A stretch of 64,000 nucleotides of DNA. Origin: Linyphia triangularis (lineage: Eukaryota > Arthropoda > Arachnida > Araneae > Linyphiidae). The first letter of the stretch is position 1; every line of letters begins with the position of its first letter. Positions 57,055 through 64,000 of the stretch are shown piece after piece. The stretch covers positions 81,744,670-81,808,669 of the forward strand of contig OZ021729.1 in assembly GCA_963978545.1 (NCBI GenBank). Reading direction: 5' to 3'. The notes below the pieces were generated by a model. The model saw nothing but the letters and a program-made list of their open reading frames with translations, searched no databases and was not told where the DNA came from. The position numbers and the translations under genes were made by a program.

Positions 57055-57490
57055 GTTGCTAATCCTCACTGTCTGACGGAGTGAGACAAGATCCACGAGT
57101 TCGTTGACTAAAAGGTAGTCGAAGACTAGGAGAGGATTGCTAAAGAGACCCTCCTTAGAGAGTCCCATGTAATCCAAGAGGTGCTCAGGAGAGGCCTGAT
57201 GATTTTGGCACTTGGTGCAGGTGGCGAAAGTTTTCCTGCCCTCGTTGAAAGTGAGGCACTTGATGTGACAGCTAGCAAGCCTTGATAGAACAGTTCGGGT
57301 ATGTCTGTCACACGGGAGGTCAAGGGACAAACCTGGTTTTGAGCCCTTGTACCAATTATGGTACAAGGTACTCCTCCGAGATCTTTGATTTTTCCAGAGA
57401 GTACAATTCCAAAAAAATAAGTGTGGAAGAGGGAGATGTTGAAATCCTGCAACCCTCCTTAGCAAGGATATCGGCCTGATCGAGTTGCCT
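57055..57490 (-). pseudogene. Non-LTR retrotransposon RNase H tail, frameshifted
   Basis: On the minus strand one frame reads QADILAKEGCRISTS, matching the conserved ADxLAKxG helix late in RNase H domains of jockey-type retrotransposons, and stops near 57,362. A second frame then continues HNWYKGSKPGLSLDL, CDRHTRTVLSRLASCHIKCL, CTKCQNHQASPEHLLDYMGL and VNELVDLV. The order HxWY, then RxxxTxLxRLxSGHxK, a Cys-x2-Cys...His finger, SPEHxLxC and a final MDLV-like end is one I recall from spider retroelements. The frameshift, SCH for SGH and DYMG for DC-x-G mark it as dead. The reverse transcriptase part is absent. It lies nested inside the 6.1-kb element. Confidence 0.85.
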
Positions 57491-57915
57491 GGTCTGATTA
57501 ATAGTCATTCATCACGGCGATGGCCCTTTCAGAATACTCTGTCTTTCAGGCGAATAGTTGCTCCCTCAATGTACAGTAGGTCATACACGGGGGGACGTTC
57601 TCTTGGGCGTCTCTGGGACCTGTGGTTGTGGTAGAGCAGACCATGAATGCTACAGGGTATTGGAACATCATTGCGGTGACTGAGCCTTTGTCTGGATTCA
57701 TACCCAGAAGCACCTGTGATACAGATCAAAATAAAGTTTTTAATATAAATCCTTTATATGCATTGGCAACTTTTATGTGCAATTACAACCAGTGTTTAAG
57801 CTTTTTAAATGCCACTAGCATAGCTCTGTTACAATACTAATGTCATAATTAGCATTCACAAAAGCAAAACTATTTTTAAAACAAACCTCAAATAGTAAAT
57901 GAAATAAACTGGCCA
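57491..57915. other. No readable gene; continuation of repeats
   Basis: A 66-codon antisense frame (57,529-57,729) precedes the RNase H fragment on its strand but I cannot align it to RNase H. 57,725-57,775 (TTTTTAATATAAATCCTTTA, TGCATTGGCAACTTTTA) resembles the approx. 490-bp dispersed repeat. Confidence 0.4.
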
Positions 57916-58290
57916 CAAAATTTACGAAAATAAGTTCCCTGATTTTACTGCAAACTTTTTATCCAATTTCCACAACTTATCCAGAAGTGTAGACATCCTG
58001 ATCAAATAGAACATGTATGCTAAAGAGATAACGTACCAATTTTTTAAAAATAGTTTTGGCGGTAATGAAAAGTTCAAATTATTCAGAAACATTAAAATTT
58101 CAACGATTACTGCCACAATTCTCTGGGTAAATGGTGCCAAAATGTGGATGAACAGGGAAACGTGCCTTCAGAACAAAGAAAATTTCCCTGATTTTTGTGA
58201 AATTTAAAAAAATTTCCTGATTTTTTCCAGAATGAGAAAGTTTCCTGACATTTCCATTTTTCCAGGTTTTCTGGCCACTCTGTATTAGTG
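57916..58290 (-). repeat. TTTCCCTGA-type dispersed repeat
   Basis: In complement it begins ACAGAGTGGCCAGAAAACCT and contains repeated TCAGGAAA/TCAGGGAAA motifs. Antisense frames such as ENLEKWKCQETFSF are translations of that low-complexity pattern. I recall similar GGCCAGAAAACCTGGAAAA repeats in other invertebrates, unverified. Ends are not fixed. Confidence 0.55.
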
Positions 58291-58715
58291 TCATTTAAGT
58301 ATAGCACTTCTAACAAAGGTGAAACAAGCAAGTTCTTGTAAAACTTATCTTCCCACGGAACGTTGCAAGAAATAAAAATGTTTAATTCTAATTATAATAC
58401 ACTAAGTAAATTTATTCTAAAAGCACTACAATTTATTCCAACAGTATTCTCACTTCAAATAAATAGTGTTGTATTTGTCCCTAAATCCTATGTATAAAGC
58501 AGTGTTGAAGCTGCTGTACAAAATTTTTTCAGCAAAAAAGCTTAAGTCACAATTTTCATTTCAGCAAAATGCTAAAATGGTTACGAGCTACATCCCTCGA
58601 GATGTTTAATTTAACTCAATGAAAACACTTTCATTGAGTTAACACACAGCATTTTGTTAAAACAGCACCCACAGCTTAATCCCAGCAACAAAATAAAATA
58701 ATCTCTATAGTTTAC

Positions 58716-58797
58716 CTGAAAAGTGCAGAGAGCTTTCGAAGTCTTCAAGGCATTCAGCACAACTGGTAGTTTCTTTTGGAAAAATTCCAATAAACTG
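58716..58797 (-). other. Possible small exon
   Basis: On the minus strand TATTTTGTACAG precedes an 82-base open segment encoding LLEFFQKKLPVVLNALKTSK, ALCTFQ, followed by GTAAAC. Acceptor and donor are both plausible and only one frame is open. It may belong to a gene of the 6.1-kb element transcribed leftward. The protein is not recognised. Confidence 0.3.
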
Positions 58798-59443
58798 TAC
58801 AAAATATGAAAAATATTGTAAAATTTATCATCCTTATGTACATATATTTACACTCGTGAAAAGAGTCAAATGAACTAGCTAGCATGAAATCGTCTTTTAA
58901 AAACCTTATTTTAAAATATGGATCTGCACATCAGGTGGGTAGTCTAGGGATGGGATAAATCACCTTCAAAAATAAAATTTAAGTTTATCTCCTTAAAATA
59001 AAGACTCAATATTTCACACAACAATATTTCTTATTATATCATTAGGTCCATGGCGTTTAATGTTATAAGTGATAAAACGATAATTTGCAGAAGGAATGGA
59101 TTAGAAATTCTCAATTACTACTATCCGTTAACGCTAAAAAAAGAAATTTATCGAAAGAAAATCTTTTTTCTTTGCTCACAAACATAGGCTCATTTTTCAG
59201 CTACGTTTTTAAAGAATTTTACATTAATTCAAGTAACACATTTCATAAAATGAAGAGGTCTTTTAAACCCTGCATTGAAAGGCTATATCACCACACCAAT
59301 GCTATAGTACTTGAAAACAGCAACATTTTAAGTATCTGTTTTGCGATTAATTCAATCCCAAAGATCACCAGCCCTTCCCTTACTTTTGCCAGTGACCAAG
59401 TACGATAACATTTATGACAGATGATCTTGTCTTGACAAGCAAG

Positions 59444-59644
59444 CTATATAATCTTGAGGAAGTCAAAGTCCTCAGTCAAAGGCGGTGGGTGCCATGTAAG
59501 AGACTGAATATGTTCCCAAGTGATTTCTAATGCAATCCCAACAGACTGATTTGAAACAATCGCAATGAAACTGATGTGTCTTTTGACTGAGACTTCACAC
59601 AATGGAGCAGATGTAGTAGGACATTTGGCGATAAAAAAAATCAA
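59444..59644 (-). other. Possible coding segment, unidentified
   Basis: A 66-codon minus-strand frame includes CPTTSAPLCEVSVKRHISFI and ITWEHIQSLTWHPPPLTEDF. Composition is protein-like rather than repeat-like, but no domain is recognised and no good splice donor follows. Confidence 0.25.
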
Positions 59645-59986
59645 AACAAGATCAAAAACATGGTAACTGAATAAGTTAAAACATAAACAATAATAAAATC
59701 AAATTAAAATATAAGTAATAAAACCGTTATTACATAACTAAAGAGCACATTTCTAAATGATAGCCAATGCAGTTACTTAAACTTCATTTAGTTTTACAAC
59801 TCTTACAAACTCGTGAAATATTACGTACAATATTCTATATCACACGCATATGTTTCAGAAATGCAATAAAACAACAATTGCTGTGTGTTTTCCCATTAAA
59901 TAAAAGAATAACATTTTCTGATTCTGATGTAATTTTATGTACATACATTAATTTAGAAATTAATTGTATAATGAAAAGAAACTTAC

Positions 59987-60080
59987 GAAGGAAGCCACTT
60001 TCTTTCAAAACAAAAATGCCATCCTTGCCGTTCGGCGTCTATTTTGAAGATGGTGTAATGCGCATGCGCAGAGAGCGATT
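59987..60080 (-). promoter_or_regulatory. Possible promoter and first exon of the 6.1-kb element
   Basis: On the minus strand a palindromic TGCGCATGCGCA (60,059-60,070), an NRF1-type site, is followed by about 70 bases of GC-richer sequence with GCAAGGATGGC and a consensus donor CTTC|GTAAGT at 59,987/59,986. The position just inside the right terminus, reading inward, is where a transposon promoter is expected. The ATG opens only six codons. Expression is inferred only from these signals. Confidence 0.35.
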
Positions 60081-60280
60081 TTTGGTGAATGACGGTTATT
60101 AACCGTAGTCTTGCCTGTGAAAACTGCTTTAAACCGTAAATTCAGGTTTACGGATTTAAATCGTTACAATTACTGGGAATTTCCGTAAAAGTGACGGTTT
60201 TTTTTTACAGTGTATATCTTGACGCGGAAGAATACATCCTACAACGTAACTCAAGGATCAAGTAATGTTGTCTGGGAGTA

Positions 60281-60695
60281 TAGTAAGGATGATTCCCTAT
60301 ACTCGCTATGTTACAATCTTCTAGCCCAGTGCATTTAGAAACTACTTTCTATAAAACTCCCTTGACATTTGGCGAGAAGATGCGAACATTATCACACTTA
60401 AGGAAATGACATAAATTGTTTTCATTTAATGTCTGTATTATAAATGGAAATAGTAAAAGACAAAACCAGGTGGAGCCACTGCATATGCATTGGCGTAAGG
60501 ATTTCTAATATAAAATAAAATATTTTAGACGCTATTTTCGAGTTCTTAATTTATGTCATTTCATTAAGTGACCATTTTTGTAGCTACTCACCAAATGTCC
60601 AAAGTGGTTATAGAAAGTAGTTTCTAAATGCACCGAGCTAGAAGATTGTAACATAACAAGTATAGGGAATTGTCCTTACTAAGGACTTCCTTTTA
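60281..60695. mobile_element. Palindromic approx. 400-bp MITE, copy 3
   Basis: Starts TAGTAAGGATGATTCCCTAT and ends GTCCTTACTAAGGACTTCC. Arms contain GCCCAGTGCATTTAGAAACT and complement GTTTCTAAATGCACCGAGC. It sits at the right edge of the dispersed repeat that also hosts the 6.1-kb element. Confidence 0.85.
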
Positions 60696-61275
60696 ACCTT
60701 TTATTTACTGATGGGATTTGTTAGTCTCGTCAGTTTTCTCATGATACTGTATCAGTTTAAACGCTTTGAGATACATTTGCACTTTGAAATCCACTTCTAT
60801 GGGTATAACAGCGCAAGGTTATTTCTTTTTATATACAAAGACATGGCCGATTATCGATCATCTAGTAGCATGCATCTAGGACTTACATCGTCTTATATGC
60901 TTGTCACTAAAAAAGCTTCCAGCCGACCAAACGGTATAGTGGTTAGCGTGCTAGCTTATAGACCACGAGGTTGCGGGTTCGAGTCCCGCGTTAGGCATGG
61001 GTGTTTGCAAATGTATGTTGGCTTGTCTAATGACGAATGTTTCGGCGCTTTATAGCCCTCGTGTTGCTGACGGCGCCAGATAATCTGAAAACAACCAACC
61101 AACTAAAAAGCTTCCAAAGAGAAATAAGCTTGTGCTGCCATCCAACATTTGAAGAAAGAACTTCATAGAAGTGGATTTCAAAGTGCCAGTGGGTCTCAAA
61201 TCGTTTAAATTGATACAGTATCGTGAGGAAATTGAAATGGCTTATAAGTCTATCAGTAAATAAAGGTTTAAAAAG
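60696..61275. mobile_element. Foldback element with a SINE in its loop
   Basis: The left arm (TTTATTTACTGATGGGATTT, CATGATACTGTATCAGTTTA, CTTTGAAATCCACTTCTATG) is mirrored at 61,150-61,270 (CATAGAAGTGGATTTCAAAG, AATTGATACAGTATCGTGAG, CTATCAGTAAATAAAGG). Arms are about 100 bp. The SINE 60,922-61,101 lies between them. Confidence 0.85.
60922..61101 (+). mobile_element. tRNA-derived SINE, copy 12
   Basis: Forward copy with an intact B box (GGTTCGAGTCCCGCG), flanked by ACTAAAAAAGCTTCCA and ACTAAAAAGCTTCCA. Confidence 0.95.
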
Positions 61276-62047
61276 GTTTTGTCTTGCTTTTTTTCATGAG
61301 GCTTAGGAGATATAGACGAGTGCATGACAATGCATTCTATCAAATCTTGAGGACTGTCACTGAAAAGAGGCTTATACATAAGTTTCATTTGCCGTATGTC
61401 AGAACCAGATACTATTTAAGAATGTATGATTTGGCGATATGTAATGACTTAAAACCTTCGCCTGCTAAGTGTGACAACATTTGGTAAAATAAATCTGTCA
61501 TTTAGATGCTTTTAAACCATTTATATATTTATATTAACCCTTTAGGTACATTTGACGGCTGAGATTGTGTCATGCACTTGTTTTGCTTGTTAATAATGAC
61601 GAACCTATTTCGTCATTCAAACTAGGTTGATTGAATGGATTTTAATGTCACAAGAGCCATGATTGGTTAAGTCAAACATCGGTTGGTTTACCTATACTTT
61701 AAAATAATAATTTGTTTGCATGTGTTCCTTTAAAGTTCCTTTAATGTTTTGAACCAAACGTTCAAAAACGCAAGAATTTTCCCAAATAAATCTGAACCCA
61801 AGGGGTTAACCCTGATTTTATTGGTGACGGGTTAAATCTGCGGAAGGCTAACTAACCCAAATGCCGTCACCCATCATGCCGTCATCCAATCGTCATCCAT
61901 CCACTTGGCAGATTGACTCATTGCCAATAACAATGCATTCTATGAAGTTCTGGGGATCACAAAAAAAGTTAGTCTATCTCAGTGAATTTATGTTTTTTTT
62001 TTTTTGTTATAAATACTCGATCTGATCTGAAAATCGTTTAAATAAGT
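61276..62047. repeat. Decayed pieces of the approx. 490-bp repeat
   Basis: AATGCATTCTATCAAATCTT near 61,330 and, near 61,840-61,960, ATCTGCGGAAGGCTAACTAA, GTCATCCAATCG, AACAATGCATTCTATGAAG match the complement of the 15.9-kb copy. The rest is unrecognised. Confidence 0.5.
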
Positions 62048-62618
62048 TGCAATGGACAGTTCCCGCATTTTTTTAATTTTTTTTTTTTTTTTTTTATTTA
62101 ATTCTAAATGCTCCGAAAAGGCCATAAACATAAAAATTTCTGCTCAATGCTCTTTTACTTTTTTTTTTTTTAATTTGCAATCAAAATTACCTTGTTAGAG
62201 GTTGGCGAGAAAACGACCCATTTCGTTGGCGTTGAACGTGACGTGAAGAGATCTCAAAACATCTTGGCTTGAAATGCAGCAGCGGAAACCAGATTTGCAA
62301 GTTTCTCGCCAATCACGCCAACCTGTACGGAATGTGATCAATGGTCTACCAACGCCAACTTTTTTAACGATAAGTATTTGGCACTAACCTCACGATAACC
62401 ATAGAAAAAGAAGGAGGATCTGTTTACGTCACGAATTTTATTGACTGTTTTGATCGGACTGGTTTTGTCTCGTTTTGGGGGCATTTTCTTTTCTTAATAT
62501 TTAAATAACTAATTTTTTTAAAGAACTTTTGTTTATACATTTGGAATCAGAAAGAAATTCTTCATAAATATATAATAATTTCATTCGTTTTTAAATAATG
62601 CGGGAATTGTCCATTGCA
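62048..62618. mobile_element. 571-bp TIR element (TGCAATGGACAGTTCCCGCA ends), copy 2
   Basis: Starts TGCAATGGACAGTTCCCGCA and ends TGCGGGAATTGTCCATTGCA, one mismatch. The subterminal ATTTTTTTAAT extends the symmetry. Interior matches 20,716-21,482. No TSD could be fixed beyond the TIR. No coding. Confidence 0.88.
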
Positions 62619-63379
62619 CATCAATGTTGGTAATGTACATAAATGATTTCTATTCAAACTTTGATTTTATGGGTTAATTTTTTACCCGTTAGGTATCCCA
62701 TAGATAAGCCTCGTGTCTGAAAACTACTTTTTTTTTTTAATAATTTTTTTTTTTTTTAAATATTATTATTATTATTATTTTTTATTTTTTTTAAAGTTTT
62801 TAAGAGGAAAATCAATGATTGTATTAAGAATGCTTTTTATTAAACTTAACACATATCTGAGTGACCAAATGAAGTATTCTGAACCGTAACTTACTCTTTC
62901 TGGCTGTATCTGTTAGTTGTTTAAGAAAATTAAAATTTACGCATAATTTTCTTGTTTAAAAAGTTATCTCGGCATATGCTCTAATTTTGTATTGTTTCAA
63001 TGATTTAAGAAGAAATTCGGTGTATATAAAATTTTATTGTAAAGATTTAGATGCATTTTCACTTTGCAACCAAATTGGTTGCACAACTTTGGCGATTAAT
63101 TAATCGCAAAAAGGTTGTTGGGAAAACACCAACAAAGAGGTATAACACACTTTATTGCATTCAATATATTTCATCTTCCTCAACAAGTTATATTTACAAT
63201 CCCGAATCGGTAAAATCAAAAGGAGTTTGTAACATTTATTGTAATATATTTCCATTCCATTATAATAGCACTTTTTGGAATCCTTCACAACTTTGTTTAA
63301 GAAATTATAACTGCTATATTTTTAAATCCTTTATATTAACTTCGTTTTTGTATGTATTCATGTTTGTTTGTCAATGTGA
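62619..63379. other. No gene; A/T runs
   Basis: T-rich tracts near 62,728-62,795. A 110-codon frame (63,051-63,383) reads through AT-rich sequence without a motif. Confidence 0.4.
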
Positions 63380-63729
63380 GTAGAATCTGTGGAGGTCTAA
63401 TTAATCCCTTGTCGTCATCCAATCCGGTTGAAACTTGGCAGATAGGTCCGATGTTGAGGACAATGCATTCTATCAAATTTTGGGGCTATTAAGCTTGGCG
63501 TCCACTTACGCTGAGCAGAGCAGATCAGAGCGGAGTGGATTAGAGCCAATTACAAGGCTGTCAACGTCCATTGTAGCTCGAGGATCGTGCTATAGTAGAC
63601 ATTGGCAGCCTTGTAATTGGCTCTAATCCACTCCGCTCTGATCTGCTTAGCGATAATGGACGCCAAGCTTTACTGTCACTAAAAGGTCGCTTTTACGGAA
63701 TACTAATAAATCAACTTGCAGTCACTCAA
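63380..63729. repeat. Approx. 490-bp dispersed repeat, inverted copy with MITE
   Basis: In complement it matches the 15.9-19.9 kb copies (AATCTGTGGAGGTCTAATTA, CAATGCATTCTATCAAATTT, GTCACTAAAAGGTCGC). It is interrupted by the PIF-like MITE. Confidence 0.8.
63492..63669. mobile_element. 178-bp palindromic MITE, TTA TSD (PIF/Harbinger-like), copy 2
   Basis: Ends AGCTTGGCGTCCACT and complement, flanked by TTA. The empty site, with one TTA (GGGGCTGTTACTGTCACTA), is present in complement at about 19,804-19,825. Confidence 0.95.
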
Positions 63730-64000
63730 TCTATATATTTAATAGGCAATACGTTTTTTGGGGTTAGTCCGTCCGCCTAAACTGCTCAACCAATTTCAAT
63801 GATCAAGGTGTCATTTTAAAGGAAATAAGCTGTAGATTTGCCAAAACGTGCCAAAATAATTTATTAACACTTTATTAATTAGTTAAATTTCAATATTTTT
63901 CATCATTAAGCTACTACAAAGCCTCAATGATTTTGAATATATGATTGGCAACATCCTTACGTATGTAAACAACAAACCGACTGCTTGGGGGTTCAACCAA
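63730..64000 (+). mobile_element. Non-autonomous Helitron, 5' part, cut by window end
   Basis: Starts TCTATATATTTAATAGGCAA directly after A and is nearly identical to 30,591-30,850 for about 260 bp. It diverges near GATTGGCAACATCCTTACGT, where this copy has extra sequence also found at 30,886-30,905. Confidence 0.9.

Larger units (their letters stand above)
54071..60212. mobile_element. 6.1-kb CACTG-ended element, TA TSD
   Basis: The left end CACTGCAAAAAAAATCCCG and right end (complement CACTGTAAAAAAAAACCG) form an imperfect approx. 30-bp TIR that extends to TTTACGG. TA flanks both sides. The undisturbed host repeat reads GGAACTATATCTTG at 14.30 kb and CCGAACTATATCTTG at 14.90 kb; removing the element and one TA here gives GGGACTATATCTTG. 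CACTG termini recall the CMC (EnSpm/CACTA) group, whose duplications are 2-4 bp, but I saw no transposase to confirm this. Interior: ACGG/CCGT subterminal motifs, a 455-bp array, an RNase H pseudogene, and possible exons. Confidence 0.85.

Noticed and set aside
58013..58331. Antisense frames with Trp/Lys-rich low-complexity peptides
   Set aside because: They are translations of a dispersed TTTCCCTGA-type repeat.
1..64000. Endogenous viral sequence
   Set aside because: No capsid, envelope, polymerase or LTR pair was seen; the only reverse-transcriptase-related piece is a non-LTR RNase H tail.

Overview
This window looks like a gene-poor, AT-rich stretch of an animal genome, most likely an arthropod and probably a spider or other chelicerate. 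The evidence is long homopolymer and dinucleotide tracts, no operon-like coding, a high density of non-autonomous transposons, an abundant tRNA-derived SINE, and a decayed reverse-transcriptase RNase H tail of a type I recall from spider genomes. The taxon is an inference. I see no host protein-coding gene, functional RNA gene or CRISPR array that I can support; almost every short open frame falls in a repeat, a microsatellite or an antisense shadow. No coherent new biochemical system is visible. The interest lies in the mobile-element archaeology: many insertions can be dated relative to each other because their target-site duplications (TSDs) and their empty sites sit in the same window.

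Layout. 0-6 kb: a GA microsatellite, a MITE with GGGCCTTATTATACA ends, a 335-bp MITE with an 8-bp TSD, and three SINEs, one inside a 50-bp minisatellite. 6-7.4 kb: a three-level nest (MITE inside MITE inside an older repeat). 8-17 kb: degenerate AT repeats, a second SINE family, a local duplication split by a SINE, and older dispersed repeats. 17-21.5 kb: more SINEs, two tandem copies of an approx. 490-bp repeat with a PIF/Harbinger-like MITE, and a 570-bp-class terminal-inverted-repeat (TIR) element holding a SINE. 21.6-28.7 kb: an inverted pair of transposase-like C-termini, a hAT-like element, and a 4.2-kb element with approx. 320-bp inverted termini carrying a decayed relative of the same protein. 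29-39.9 kb: a minisatellite, a Helitron with both ends, a foldback element, a mariner N-terminal fragment caught in a giant hairpin, a 1-kb hAT element with a nested MITE, a palindromic MITE and another hAT-like MITE. 40-50 kb: mostly featureless, with a perfect foldback MITE and two SINEs. 51-54 kb: degenerate tandem repeats and a piggyBac-like MITE with TTAA duplication. 54,071-60,212: a 6.1-kb element with CACTG ends, containing a 455-bp tandem array, an RNase H pseudogene and possible split exons. 60-64 kb: foldback elements, a SINE, a 571-bp TIR element, a second PIF-like MITE and the left end of a second Helitron copy.

Twelve copies of one tRNA-derived SINE are present, eleven with clear flanking duplications of about 10-16 bp, so this family was active recently. 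The remaining families are short TIR elements that would depend on transposases encoded elsewhere. Boundaries were read by eye from sequence; family names rest on TSD length and terminal bases, with no database search.
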